A stretch of DNA of 64,000 bases from positions 5,679,487 to 5,743,486 of the forward strand of contig OZ023181.1 of NCBI GenBank assembly GCA_963995505.1. The letters are read 5' to 3'. The position numbers and the translations under genes are program-made. Positions 1 to 11,497 of this stretch are shown here, one piece after another. Within the stretch, counting starts at the first letter, position 1. Each line of letters opens with the position of its first letter. This DNA is from Hypericum androsaemum (taxonomy: Eukaryota; Streptophyta; Magnoliopsida; Malpighiales; Hypericaceae). The notes beneath the pieces are model-generated. The model saw only the letters and a list, made by a program, of their open reading frames with translations, ran no database searches and had not been told where the DNA came from.

Positions 1-933
1 CGTCCAAACAAGTTTAGCCGGTGGCTAAGCACATCAAGTGGACCATCCGTTACTAGAGACTTCAATTAATATCCAATCTGCATGAGCAACACTATTCACC
101 ATCGTTGACCTCTCTCATGATCTTATAATTTGCTCATTTTGTTGTTTTGGCTTTCTGTTTTGGATGCACAAAATGGACACATAGCAGCCAACAAATGAAA
201 AGGAGGATTACTCCAATAAGGAGCCAGGCAAAGTCAGCAAGGCCTGAACCATTCAAGTTGTAAGAAATTTTAACTCTTTTAAAAATGTTTTGAGTTTAAG
301 TCTTATAAATAAAAAATGTATAATTAGGAGATTTAGTCCCTAAATAACGCACGAAGTACTCGAAATACCAAAATAAAGAGAAAAAAATACAAGCAAGGCC
401 CATGAGGTCTTTAAAAAAAATATATGCTCTAAACAGTGCTTGAGAGAAGTCTAAAAAATTATGGCAAAGTTAAACCGGGAAAATGATTGAACAAACCTAA
501 ACCAGTAGATTAATTTGTGCCGATGTGGATCCTAAGAATTTTTCCAGGTAAATATTTTTGGATGATCACATCCCTCCTTGATGGAAGATGTGTTTTCCTG
601 AGAGAATTAAATTACAGAAGCGTGGAAAAATTATATATTTCGTCCACGAAATTACAGGAACTTAGCAATGTTTTCTTTACTCGCTATGGCATAAGCATTA
701 ATGAGCATATATATCCCTTCGTTTCAAAAAACCAGAAAAAGTCAACAAAATTTTGTCGTCTATTTCAATTACATGTTACATCACTCATATACTTGTATAT
801 ATAACAGGAAAAAAAAGAAGAACGAAACAAGATAAAAAATGGAAAACCCACTCTAATCTCCCAAAAGGGTCTCTAAAAATGCACCTAACTAAGCAAATTT
901 AATACAAAATGGTGAGGAAATTCGGGATCCTGA
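1..933. other. Non-coding flank, nothing recognised
   Basis: AT-rich sequence with no coding frame that resembles a known family. A 95-codon frame at 517-804 has low-complexity plant intergenic composition and no recognisable motif. The last part (about 800-933) is the likely 3' flank of the CLE gene that ends at 934. Confidence 0.5.
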
Positions 934-1221
934 TCAGTTGTGAAGCGGGTTGGGTCCATTGGGAACTGTTCTGAAAGAGGATCCAGGATCAGGGCCGGTT
1001 GGGTTCTTAGTGGATCCTTGAGGAGCATCCTTGGGCAAATGCCATGAGAATTGCCTATTAGTAGTAGAAGTAGCTTTTCTGGTGTTCCTTGAAGCATGGG
1101 CTTGATCAGCTGGGGCAAGTCTGTGTAGGTGACGGCAACTGGAGAGCTTGACATGAGTAGAGAGTAGAATCAGAACCATCACGACCAGAAATGGGACTGA
1201 TGGATTCTTAATGATTCTCAT
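934..1221 (-). CDS. CLE-family secreted peptide hormone precursor
   Basis: Single-exon, 95-residue precursor. The first ~29 residues form a basic start followed by a hydrophobic run (VPFLVVMVLILLS), as expected for a secretory signal peptide. The middle is a variable, polar, basic linker. The last 12 residues before the stop are RTVPNGPNPLHN, which fits the CLE consensus R-x-V-P-x-G-P-N-P-L-H-N including the prolines that are hydroxylated in mature CLE peptides. CLE dodecapeptides are cut from such precursors in the apoplast and bind CLV1/BAM-type leucine-rich-repeat receptor kinases controlling meristem, vascular or root growth. Length, single exon and C-terminal position of the motif all match the family. 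The ATG at 1221 is preceded by a GA/CT-rich tract in the 5' leader. The exact CLE subgroup cannot be told from the motif. Confidence 0.9.
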   Translation of the reverse strand: MRIIKNPSVPFLVVMVLILLSTHVKLSSCRHLHRLAPADQAHASRNTRKATSTTNRQFSWHLPKDAPQGSTKNPTGPDPGSSFRTVPNGPNPLHN

Positions 1222-1251
1222 GGATTGTTTTGGTTTGGAGTATGAAATTGG

Positions 1252-1324
1252 AATAGAGAGAGAGAGAGAGATAGAGAGGGAGAGAGGGAGGGAGAGAGAG
1301 AGGGAGAGAGAGAGAGAGAGAGAG
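1252..1324. repeat. (GA)n microsatellite in the CLE 5' leader region
   Basis: About 70 bases of near-pure GA with occasional GGGA interruptions. Read on the minus strand it is a CT-rich tract just upstream of the CLE start codon. CT-rich leaders are common in plant 5' UTRs and core promoters, and GA repeats can bind BPC/GAGA-type factors, so a regulatory role is possible but not shown. Confidence 0.9.
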
Positions 1325-2477
1325 GTTGGCTTAAGCTAGCAAGTACAATTTGGTTGCTTGTTAACAATATGTTAGGCGAGGAGGCTTTTATTATGAGACC
1401 AAGCTAGTGTGTGGACGAACACTTGGATCAACACTTAAATAGTTTAACTAAGATGTGACAGTTTTGAACTATTAAAGACACATTAATGTTAAATAATTAT
1501 TAAGAAAAACTTAGCACTATTCAAAAATTCAAATTCAGTTTAAAACTGAATTAGTCGGCCGAGTGCTGTCCGTATATAAATAAGTGGTACAAGAAAAACT
1601 GTATTTTTTTGGTGAGAAAAAAAACAAACTGTTGTCGAGACAGAGCCAAATGCCAAAAGAGCTTACCAAATTAATCTTGTCAAATGACGATATTGCCCTT
1701 ATGAGCTCCCGATGCTGTTGTTAATTGTTATCGCAAAATGGAAAAGGGTTTGGTTTGGTGGAGGTACAAACTTATGAATATGCCTTGAGGCTAGGCTTTT
1801 CATGATGTGGGAGATTTTCATTTCACCATTACATGTCGCAATTGTTGAAAAGGGGCTTAGTTTGGTCTTTCAAGGATTGAATTTCAGTGCTTGTCCTAAC
1901 ACACTAGATAAATTTTTATACCATGATTACAATTACTAGAGTTTGAAATATAATATTAAAAACTCTATTTCTTCAGGCAAGAACGTTGACTCTGGAATTG
2001 TTTTTGGATAAGTACATTTGTTCATGTGTGATAAGCAATTTCTACAAAATCCCAAGTTTTGGAAACCCAGAAAATGACGTATGTGTTTTTTTTTGTAAAA
2101 TATTTTGATTTGAGTGATCACAATTGAAAAAATATATCATTTATTTGATCATTAGGGATAATTCAGTGTAGCCAAAATCTAACCATATTTTTTTTAAAAG
2201 ATAAATTCTTTTACACCATTACACTTGTCAAGATTTAAAACCTGGACTTCCTTAAATTTGACAACGCCTGTGCATTAGGCTACATGCCCATTACCATCTT
2301 TTGTCATGATATCTTCCATGTCACAAGTACTCCACAATACATTTTGTATAATTGTAGCTGACCCCAGTAATTTATTAATGCTCTCCATTTGACTCCCCTA
2401 CAGTCAATAATACAACTATCTCAAACTCCAATTTTTAATGACAATCAAATGATTTAACTTATAATTTCATCTGACAT
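1325..2477. other. Intergenic, nothing recognised
   Basis: AT-rich sequence upstream of the CLE gene. It would contain the CLE promoter, but I could not single out a convincing TATA box or other element. No coding frame resembles a known family. Confidence 0.5.
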
Positions 2478-2800
2478 TGTTAGGAATCAACATACTCTAC
2501 GTATGATACGCAACAAAATTAGCTCTGCTCTAACAAAAAAAAAAGAACGCAAATAGACACAAGAGAATTTATGTGATTGGACAAATAGCCTACGTTCACG
2601 TAAGACTAGGAGAAATCTTATTGATGACCCATTAGGTTGCCTAAAGCTCTAACTCAACGCAATTCAATTAGGGTTAGACCCACCGTATCTATTTATAGGC
2701 TAATTCTAATACAACAATGGAATCTATCTAAGTCATATAATTTTCTAACATATAATCCTTGTAGAATACAAATTCCTAGATTTTAAGTCATTCTTCAATA
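2478..2800 (-). repeat. LTR of gag-only element copy A (3' LTR on the coding strand)
   Basis: Pairs with 4139-4465. It is recognised by the shared TGTTAGGAAATC-like start, the GACCCATTAG and AATTAGGGTTAGA blocks, and the CTTCAACA-like end. The terminal CA has changed to TA here. Confidence 0.8.
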
Positions 2801-3394
2801 ATTTTTACCTTGGCGAGAAATCGCCCTTTAGCAGAATTATGAAGTTCCACCCGAACTTCAACAATATTTACGTTGACGAGAAATCCTCCCTTAGAATAAC
2901 CATGAAGTTCCACACAAAATCAAACCAACTCCACCTTGAATCTTAGATACTTCACCCTAAACAAAAACCATCCTCCTCTCTTTCCATCCTTGTCCAAATT
3001 ACTTTGAGACATCTCCCAAATTCGAGCATGCCCCGAGCTTGCTCGATCTTTTAGCATCTCCAATCTTCATGGACCCTTGGCACGCGAGTTCTCATTCAGA
3101 AGTAAACATATGACCAATAGACGTCTCTCTATTTTTTTGGTCATCCCTATACTTTTTAACATCTAACGCTTCCTTTGTTGGACCTTGTTTTCGTCATCTC
3201 AAACCAATGTTATAAGCCATAGCATACATCAGACAACCATTTGCCTAACCTAGTAGAACTATTGATATGTTGTGAACTTTACTATTTTCCCTTGAGTCAG
3301 ATTGAACTTGATTCGCCCTTAGTGTAATCCACATTTCAGCATTGCCAATGCTAAACCTACCGTGCACCTTTGCTTTGCACGTGCCTTAAGACAA

Positions 3395-4110
3395 TCATAG
3401 CTTCTTGCTAACCATGTCTCTACGAGACAACCATAGCTTTTTGTTAACCATACCTCTACGAAATAACCACAGCTTTTTGCTAATCATGTGTCTACGAATA
3501 CCTATTCCAAGAACCCTCTTGGCTGCACTCAAACCATTATTGTCAAGACTTTGCTCCCTCATATGATCTAACCTCATATGCTTTGAGCTTTTGCCAACTT
3601 ATTCAGACCCACTGATGTGACTCCACCTACAACAGTATTTCCCACTAACCTGCAAGTGTTCACTTTTACTCTTCATCGCTACCATAGCTTCCTTCTCAAC
3701 CTTCATTAGTCCATATTTATAACTATACCCATTATAATCCAAGGTCTCTAACAAAAATAAATTATTAAGATGCTTTAGACTTGATGAGACAAAAAGAAAG
3801 TCATCATCAGACCCGTCAGAATATTTGACTATGTTTGTGGATGCCAATCCCTTTCCCTCGTTGTCTTCATTTCCAGTTCGTCCTGGACACTCCCTCTTCA
3901 TGTGACCTTTTTCTCCGCACTTGAAGTAACTTTTATTGAATTTCTTTGACACCGACTTTGATCCTCTTCCACTTTTTCATTATCTTTGATCCTTCGTCTT
4001 CACATTGACCATTCTTTATTGAACTAACATATCCTCGACAAGCCTTTGTCATAACTCAAAATTCATCGTTCTGTCGAACACATGGTCAAAGTTCGTGCCA
4101 AAATCAGTCA
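3395..4110 (-). pseudogene. Degenerate Copia-type gag with damaged zinc knuckle
   Basis: Starting near 4110 on the minus strand, the reading begins MTDFGTNFDHVF and continues FELWQRLVEDMLVQ before a stop. This corresponds to the N-terminus of Copia gag and aligns with copy B in this window. Further on (3599-3952) the frame carries a CCHC-type zinc knuckle, FKCGEKGHMKREC. The position of the first cysteine is a tyrosine, so the knuckle lacks one metal ligand. The reading frame is broken between the N-terminal piece and the knuckle and again before 3577. Confidence 0.75.
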
Positions 4111-4138
4111 TCTTTCCCTGAAAGCTCTGAAACCAATT

Positions 4139-4465
4139 TGTTAGGAAATCAACCTACTTTATGTATGGATGCGCAGTAGAATTAGCTTTGTTCTAATGCA
4201 AGAAAATAAGAACGCAAACTGATACAAGAGAATTTATGTGGTTTGAAAATTTTGCTACGTCCACAATAGAGAGGGAGAAATCTTATTGATGACCCATTAG
4301 ATCGCCTCAAGCTCTAGCTCAGCTCAATTCAATTAGGGTTAGAGCAACTCTATCTATTTATTGGCAAATCCTAATACAACTATGAAGTCTAGTTAAGTTA
4401 TATAGGAGTCTAATATAGAATTCTTGTAAAATAAAAATTCCTATATTTTGAGTAATTCTTCAACA
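4139..4465 (-). repeat. LTR of gag-only element copy A (5' LTR on the coding strand)
   Basis: Partner of 2478-2800. It lies directly beside the tRNA-Met primer-binding site at about 4122-4138, which fixes the direction of the element as minus. Confidence 0.8.
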
Positions 4466-5224
4466 AACATTAACTATTTTGAAACTAATAGTAATTCTCT
4501 AAATCATTATGTTTAGATTACCCTTAATATTTGAGGAAAAATAGGCACTGACCTTATTATAATAAGAAAACATTGTGATGGTTCAGGACCAAATTCAAAG
4601 CTTAAAAATGTCTACTTAGAAAGCAGGAGCTTTCAAAATTCTCTAATAAAAAATCGGATCTAATAAGAGCCGGTAACTGCAGATACCCGCATCAAATAGA
4701 GCAGAGGTAGGAAGGCTGCCTGTGAACAATCAGTAGGCCGTAGAGAACTTAAATTTATTATGTATAACACCGGTCGGACCAATTGGTGTTGTGAAATATT
4801 TCGGATTGGAGGATGATCTTTAGTGTAGCACGAATGTGAAAGATCTTGTGAAGATTCTTTCAGACAAAGTTCGACCCTCCGAATGAATTCGCGAGTACAA
4901 CGAGTCTGCAAACATTTGCCGTTAGGATACAATCACGCTCTTAACACTGTAATCGAGTTCAAAGTTTGTACAACCTTGACTCGATCATAAACAGGCTAAT
5001 TTGATTCTGATGATGCTTATAATAAGTGTAGGAAGGAAGAATTTTCGTTAGAAAATGAGAACATGTTAATTGCTATTTATAGGGGTTTGGATTCATCACC
5101 GGAGCCTCTTCATCATCCATAAACATTTCTGGAACGTTCATGAATGGTGGCTTATGGGTTTGGGTCACTTCTCTTGAATTTAAACTCAAGAGGCACGAAG
5201 TTTGAATCTGTCCGGGTAGATTTG
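4466..5224. other. Unassigned sequence, possibly part of an old LTR
   Basis: A 90-codon minus frame at 4660-4932 has more normal base composition than its surroundings but matches no family I recognise. Together with the GC-rich repeats that follow it could be a fragment of a decayed LTR retrotransposon. This is inference only. Confidence 0.3.
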
Positions 5225-5370
5225 CTGTCGCCAGTTAACTGGCGGCCGCAAGTTACAAAAAAATAGCTTCGGAAATTAATTTCTGGCGGGCGCCAATGAA
5301 CTTGCGGCCGCAAGTTCATGGAACAACGCTCTCGAAAATTAATTTCTGGCGGGCGCCAATGAACTGGCAA
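5225..5370. repeat. GC-rich tandem duplication with palindromic cores
   Basis: A unit containing ATTAATTTCTGGCGGGCGCC occurs at about 5274 and again at about 5337 (period ~63 bp). Each is flanked by CGGCCGCAAGTT-type blocks that are self-complementary around GCGGCCGC. The GC content is far above that of its neighbours. Confidence 0.7.
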
Positions 5371-6651
5371 TTGTCAGCTATTTCCAATTCAAACAACGTG
5401 CACCGTTTAGCAGTGTTAAAAATATCCAACAATTGAGCCATAGAATTGATAATTTTTTGGTCGTTTTCTGGAATTTTTTTTAAATGTTGGATTTAAGTAT
5501 GACTGGTGAACCAAAATTGGTGAAATGGAAAACAAGCATCAGCGCGTCAAAAAAGGATATGGAATTATAATGCGTGGAAGAGCTATACAGTTATGCATGG
5601 TAGAAGTTGGTAAAAAGATAATTTTGTAACTATGATCACACCACGCACCACGTATATAATTAGTCAAATGTTGAGATTTCATCATCCTTGAAATTTTTAT
5701 TGACCTATAAAACACACTAAATATTTATAAGTTGTGACTATAATAAAATTATCAGTTGAAGCATTATTCGTCACACACGTTCGTAAATTGATCCATAGAA
5801 GGACCAACCATTTATTCCCTCAACCTAACATATTTACGATCATTTTCGTCTCAAAATCAGCAATTTCGGAGCCAACAAGGATCATAGGCAACTCAATTGG
5901 CTTTATGTATGGTGGTCCAAGTAAAACAGGAAGTTTTGCTATTGGGTGGGGGGAATCCTCACTATTCTTTTAAAGGTAATTTTACATCGACAGATACACA
6001 TTCCCAGAGTTTAACCCTAGACGATTCCACCTCTGCTAAATTACATTACACTTTGTACCGTTAGACTAAATATTTTTAGTAAATTTTCATTTTGAAATAA
6101 ACTTAAAAAAAAAGCAGCCATAACCATTTCGTTAACGTGGGTAGAGACGGCTATGAGTAGGATTCGAGTGTATACGATATAAATTTATAGACATTTGGTT
6201 TGATCTTGAGATTGTATTAAATTATACTCTAAATTATCCCGTAAAAATTATATCTTGGAATTGGAGTAGGCCTTAATCCTTAAAATTTTTATTTTGGTTA
6301 TTAATATTTGGATTATTTTTCATATTTACTGGGAACAATAAATTTAGATTAGACATCTTTTGAATCGTATAACGTGTACAAGACTTCAAATCGAGACAAA
6401 ATTCTACAGAAATGTTAATAACTTACAAGTCCAATCAACTTTATTTTTTTATTCTAAAAAAAATTAACTCTATTTTTTCCTTGTGGTCAAGTCTTATACA
6501 TTATATTTAATGTTTATTATTCTTGTAGAATCCTAGGTGGCGTGCTTGATGAGTCCAAGGATTTATTATTACAAGCATGGCCTAGCGTATACTGTCCAGT
6601 TGAAAATGTACAAATTTGTTTTCGTTGTCAAACAGATCTCAGGTCATATCA
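5371..6651. other. Intergenic, nothing recognised
   Basis: AT-rich DNA without a recognisable gene or clear element ends. Short frames (for example 5734-5973) show no family features. Confidence 0.5.
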
Positions 6652-6749
6652 ATACTATATGTAGGATGGTGATTAAAAAATATACTATATGTAGGGTGGT
6701 GATTAAAAAATATACTATATGTAGGGTGGTGATAAAAAAATATACTATG
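6652..6749. repeat. 30-bp tandem repeat, about three copies
   Basis: The unit ATACTATATGTAGGGTGGTG followed by ATTAAAAAAT repeats three times head to tail with only one or two changes. Because the period is a multiple of three it keeps a plus frame open (ten-residue repeat), but there is no sign of a gene. Confidence 0.9.
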
Positions 6750-8049
6750 TGCGTCACACAAGGGTCATGCTCATATTTTTGTAGGTAGATTATTTTTTTA
6801 ATAAAAAATTATTTGTTATTTACTGGATCAACTAATCTAGGTTCAATTTGGATAATACATTTTAATGATAACAAAGCCTGCAAAACAACATTCCATTGTT
6901 CGAACTTAAGACCACTAATTAAAATTAAAATAATTTCATCACAAACTAATACATACGAGTTTATTAGACTGAGTAGTTTAGTAATTTTCTTTTCGAACGC
7001 AAATTTGTCAGATGGAATACAATGCATTCCAGCGTCAAGATATGAGCAAGTCCTTCAACTGAGATTTTTCCCCCAATATCGGATTTCATTATTTTGTGTT
7101 GACTAATTAGATATCCATCTTAGAAAAAGTTGGATGCCTTGAACTAAGAAGAAAAGTTCTTTTTTTTATATTGCCTTGACTTCTTGGAAATAAAAGTTCA
7201 TTCCAACCCTTGCATTATTTTTCGTAATGTAAATTCTTGCATTATTGCAACTAGACAATTTTGGGTTCTTCCAATCTCGTGCGGATCCCCTTAATTTCTT
7301 TGGTCGTCGTGGAAATTAGGAAACCGAAATGTTATTTTAAGGAGGGAATCTCCTGAAGTTGCGTCAATGTCTTGGCGGCTTGCAAAGAGCTGTTCAATGT
7401 CAACGTCTGAAAATATATGCATGTCATTTGTAGCATACCAACAAAAAAAAAACGACTGTTGGAGCAATTATTTACTCCTAATTTGTAGCATACCAACATC
7501 TATTTTTCATTTTTGTAGGTTGTGATTCCATGTACAACATGTGCTAGTGTTTTTACGAATGTAAAGATACTATTAGGAAAACCGTCCCGACACTTATCTA
7601 AGTGTGAATACCAGGCAGTTGGTTGATGCTCAGAAGTAAACCAGCATTGGAGATCTCATGAATGTCAAAGATAAGATGAGAGGATTCAATTAATTAATGA
7701 GTGGTTTCGTGCAAGATGAGATTCATATCTGGTCAAGCTGATTTCGACGGAAAAGTCGCTGTAACGGAATATATAGACGTCACCAATTTGGAGGGTTTGG
7801 GAAGTTGATCAATCGAATTGTGTCAGTCATTTTAACTTAATCAAATATCTTTTTAAGTTTAAACCCCGAAGACATATAACTTGAACTAAGATATCATGTG
7901 TTTCTTTGCTTTGCCGCCATAATAACGTGATGTCTACGTTATTTTGAAGTTGGAAACGAACTGCTACTGGGGAAGTCACAGCGCCTATCTTCAGCCATCT
8001 ACTACGCAGGTCACCATACGCAACCGAGAATGACAAATTCCAAGATGAC
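6750..8049. other. Intergenic, nothing recognised
   Basis: AT-rich sequence without a gene, RNA or element boundary that I can support. Confidence 0.5.
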
Positions 8050-8212
8050 AAGATCTTTTGTCGAATCAGTCGGACACAGACTAAACTAACTAATCTAATT
8101 CACGCCAAGTCAGACCACAATGAAAAGATTAATGACAAGATTTTTGATACTGGTATCAGGACACATACTGAATTAACTAATCCAAATTCACACCAAGTCA
8201 GACCACAAATGA
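8050..8212. repeat. Imperfect ~87-bp tandem duplication
   Basis: Blocks at 8050-8123 and 8137-8212 share AAGATyTTTtG, GACACA, AACTAATC and the ending CAAGTCAGACCACAA(A)TGA. They are diverged, so this is an old local duplication. Confidence 0.75.
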
Positions 8213-8639
8213 CTACAAAACTATCCCCACCATACTTTAACACTACTGTATTTTTTAGGTTTGAATTCAAAATCTCTTATTAACCTAGAAAAAAAATATA
8301 TAGAACAACTGTCACACATGGATCTCGATAAAACCACAGTGAATAGAAAACAATAGATTTCTAATGCTAGGTAGGTACATACCTGAAGTCCAATCTGGAG
8401 TTAGAAAAAAGCACGTCACATCTTATGGAACATTTTCTCAGCTGGCTCAAAAATGTCGGTATTGATCACGTTCAATCAAGAATATACTCGTTCATAACAC
8501 CATCTTAATCTCCATCATTTTTTTCAAGATAATGACTTTCCGGAAGGATGAGTAGGAAAAATTGACCAAAGATCTCAGATGTTAGTTTTTTCTACTAATT
8601 TACAGTACAAGAAAGTTTCACTTCAAAGTCCTAACTATG

Positions 8640-8970
8640 TGATGGAACTTGTCGCATCGCATCTTCTAAGGAAACGAAATCCCGACCCAAGTTTGGGGAA
8701 ATAGTTAAACCGGATTCAATATCAAATGCACATTCACATGGTTGAACAGAGAGATCTTGTCCTTGGAAGATATTTGAAACAGCCATTCTTTCATACGCCA
8801 CGCATATGAACTCATATCCCTACTACATTCACATTGTTTACTATACAGATACAATCTTTCATTCGCATAAAGGAACGTGATATGATTTATATCATCAGTT
8901 ACCTCAGTTTGAGTTTCTTGATCTATTTTCGGAGAAGGAAGCTTCTGAAGGGAAGGTCGTTTTGTTGGAG
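8640..8970 (-). pseudogene. C-terminal fragment of a DEAD-box RNA helicase, copy 1
   Basis: The minus-strand reading contains LQKLPSPKIDQETQTEVTDD and then a tryptophan/lysine-rich stretch ending KDKISLF. The first part is nearly the same as a piece of helicase copy 2 (KLPSPEIDRETQTK at about 13530-13570), and both resemble the extension after motif VI of plant DEAD-box helicases of the RH26/RH31 group. The rest of the helicase core is absent here, the frame has no start, and transposon sequence follows on both sides. It is a gene relic, not an active gene. Confidence 0.6.
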
Positions 8971-8989
8971 AGAATCTCACATTGGAAGT

Positions 8990-9090
8990 TGTAAGTGGAT
9001 TGGGCCAGTATATAAATGTGAATGATTCACCTACTCATTGCCTTAAGATTTTGGGTATGATATGAAAATTTATATATGGTATCAGAGCCA
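8990..9090 (+). mobile_element. Remnant of a Copia-type LTR end with tRNA-Met primer site
   Basis: The sequence TGGTATCAGAGCCA at 9077-9090 is an exact initiator-tRNA-Met primer-binding site. It is preceded by sequence of the kind seen at the end of plant Copia LTRs (CATTGCCTTAAGATTTTGGG at about 9037). No matching second LTR or internal domain is present, so only a fragment survives. Confidence 0.55.
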
Positions 9091-9184
9091 ATTGCTCTAA
9101 CAAGACCCATAACCCATTATGCTCGGAACAAAATGATGAATCATACAAGACATGGTTCAGTGGTGAAGAGCTACATAGAAAAAT

Positions 9185-10625
9185 GGACAAATTACTCTCA
9201 CGTCCCTGGCCTTTGGTCACCCTCCCCCTAAGGTCTTTGACTTTTGAAAAATGATTGTCCCGTCCCTAAGTTTTGATGATAATAGACTCTCAGGTCCCTG
9301 GAGTCGGAATATTCATTTTTCTCCGGTGAACTCCCACTTGAAATGACCAAAATACCCTCCCTTGTTAAAAAATTTACAAATTCACAATCCAATTCACTAT
9401 CTGGAAAATACTAAAAAATTCATCCCCAACCTTGAAATTCATCCGTAATAAAAAAATGAAGAACTAAGAACACAAATTCACTATCCGATTAAATTAACAT
9501 CAAGAACACTTAATCTCCTGTCAAAAACCCATGAATCCTCTGTCAAAAACCCACTCCCCTTCCTCCTGGCCTCCATCGTCATCTTTCCTGACCAAGAACC
9601 CAAATTTTTCCCAACCTGTTAGTCCTTACAAACCCTAATTTTCTCACTCGTGGTCGCCTCTACGAGTTTTCTAGCAACCAATAAAATTCCCTCGTCGTCT
9701 TCGTGGATGGGCTAGGGCTAGGTTACATGGACTGGACATCCTTGAAGATAGCGACTGCGGCAGCCATATGGGCTGGGTTGATAGGCTAGGGCTATCGATA
9801 GGCTGGATCTACAACCGGAGGAAGACAACTGGAGGTGGCGAAGAAGGAGGAGGAGGTGGCGAAGAAGGAGGAGGAGGTGGTGCCGGCGAAGGCCCTCGCC
9901 GGAGAAGACCCTTGACGGAGAATGGCTCACCTCTCCGATTAAAAGTAGAGTTTTCCTCTCCTGAGCTGCCATAGACCAAACACAATTCCGAGCTGCCACG
10001 TCTTCAACTTGCCCTTAGCCTCTCCCTTTCCCTCTCCAACTCCTCCTTTGGTGGGCCCAGATTCGGGTGCAGTTGCTCTGGGGACACGGGATCTTCCCCT
10101 TGAGAAAGACGCTAAAATAGGGTTTTGGATCCCCGGTGGTCTAATGGAAAACAAGCAGTTTTTGACTTTTTTCTAAGTGAACGTTTAGCATTTAGAGCTT
10201 CAAATCAAGAGACAGTTGAAAAAAATCGAAGTCCCTTAATTTTGGGTTTGGAGTCCTCGTCGATTTAGGGTTCTGATTAAAATTAAAGATTGATTCGGGG
10301 ATCTCATTCTGGATTTGTAATTAGTGTTTTTGAGTTTCTGGATCTAGGTTTCAAAATTAAAATTTTGTTTTCTGTAATTGAGTTGAAGTAGAGGGAGGAG
10401 AGAGGTTGAAGGAGATGGATTTAACAAGGGAGGAGTTAAATTTAACAAAGGAAGGTATTTTGGTCATTTCAAGTGGGAGTTCACTGGAGAAAAAGAAATA
10501 TTCCGGCTCGAGGGACCCGAGAGTCTATTATCATCAAAACTTAGAGACGAGACAATCATTTTCCAAAAATCAGGAACCTTAGGAGAAGGGTGACCAAAGG
10601 TCAGGAACGTGAAAGTAATTTGCCC
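9185..10625. mobile_element. Non-autonomous Mutator-like element (MULE), family 1 copy A
   Basis: Terminal inverted repeats of about 190 bp begin GGACAAATTACTCTCACGTC at 9185 and, on the other strand, GGGCAAATTACTTTCACGTT at 10625. The element is flanked by a perfect 9-bp target duplication TAGAAAAAT (9176-9184 and 10626-10634), the hallmark of Mutator. The 1.4-kb interior has no transposase. It contains a GC-richer block (about 9540-10150) with a 21-bp tandem repeat of GGTGGCGAAGAAGGAGGAGG type near 9830-9890. That block could be captured genic sequence, but I do not recognise the donor. It is related to the element at 32480-33938. Confidence 0.9.
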
Positions 10626-10634
10626 TAGAAAAAT

Positions 10635-11497
10635 TTCCAACAAACTTTTTGGAACCAGACGTTCCCTTCGAATCGTAGCAATTTCATATTGCCCGGTTCG
10701 ACATTTTTTATTTTAATATTTATACTGCACAAGATTAGCTCGTATAAGAGTAGCAATATGAAGATATCCATATATGAAATTTAAAAATAGGATTTAAACA
10801 ATATCCTAGATTTCTTTAATTAATACAAATTATAACTTAGATCTCGCAGATAAACTGATTTCTACAAATGATGATTCCGAATCATTCTTAACAATTCTGC
10901 CAATTTTTATGCTAGGATTCATTGTCAGACTTTAAGATTTTTGGCCATATTTATATATCCATTAATTTATACAAATGTAAATTATTATAAAAAAAATACT
11001 CGCGCTTACCCTCACTCCCACGTTCAATGATATATAAAATAATGTGTAATTTCTATTTTCATAACAATGGTCATATAAAAACTTTAGAGGTTATTGAAAA
11101 AATAATAAATATATGTTAATCTATATGAGTTTAAGTAGAGTTTATTAGGGTATGGACTTATTTATGAATTTATGTGTAAAATTTGAGTTTAGGTTTATGT
11201 GGACCTTATCGAGACCTTGGCTCAGTTGACCCGTACTTTTACAATACCCTATAATTAAAAAATCTTAGATTTGTAAAGTAAAATAAAGGATTGTACTCAT
11301 AAATGAAGAAAATTCATTTTAATACGAAACTAGATGCTAAACATCCAATTTAAAACTTTGTTGAGTCTTCATGAAAGTCAGTCGATAAAACTCCAGACAC
11401 TTGTCCTCCGAGTGTGAGTTCGGCTTTTTTGGCACCTCCTTATACACATGCTGGTACGGGGGCCAATCAGGTTGGCGGGGCGTGGGAATTGATCAGA
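10635..11497. other. AT-rich intergenic sequence
   Basis: No coding frame or element ends recognised. It separates the MULE from the fold-back element. Confidence 0.5.

Larger units (their letters stand above)
2478..4465 (-). mobile_element. Gag-only LTR retrotransposon (TR-GAG type, Copia-like), copy A
   Basis: Complete short element of 1,988 bp. Two LTRs (2478-2800 and 4139-4465) start TGTTAGG and end near CAACA/CAATA on the plus strand. It is flanked by GACAT (2473-2477) and AACAT (4466-4470), a 5-bp target duplication with one change. Next to the right LTR the minus strand reads TGGTTTCAGAGC, a near match to the initiator-tRNA-Met primer site. Next to the left LTR is a purine-rich tract typical of Copia. 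Inside there is only a gag remnant; protease, integrase, reverse transcriptase and RNase H are absent. It would have to be mobilised in trans by an autonomous Copia. LTR divergence and stops in gag indicate an old insertion. Confidence 0.85.

Noticed and set aside
885..1154. 89-codon frame overlapping the CLE gene in another minus frame
   Set aside because: Shadow of the CLE coding sequence; it has no signal peptide and no CLE motif in that frame.
9077..9090. tRNA-like match TGGTATCAGAGCCA
   Set aside because: It is the complement of the tRNA-Met 3' end, a retrotransposon primer site; no tRNA cloverleaf surrounds it.
9768..9974. Glycine/glutamate-rich frame inside the MULE
   Set aside because: Produced by translation of the 21-bp GGA/GGT tandem repeat; no conserved domain.
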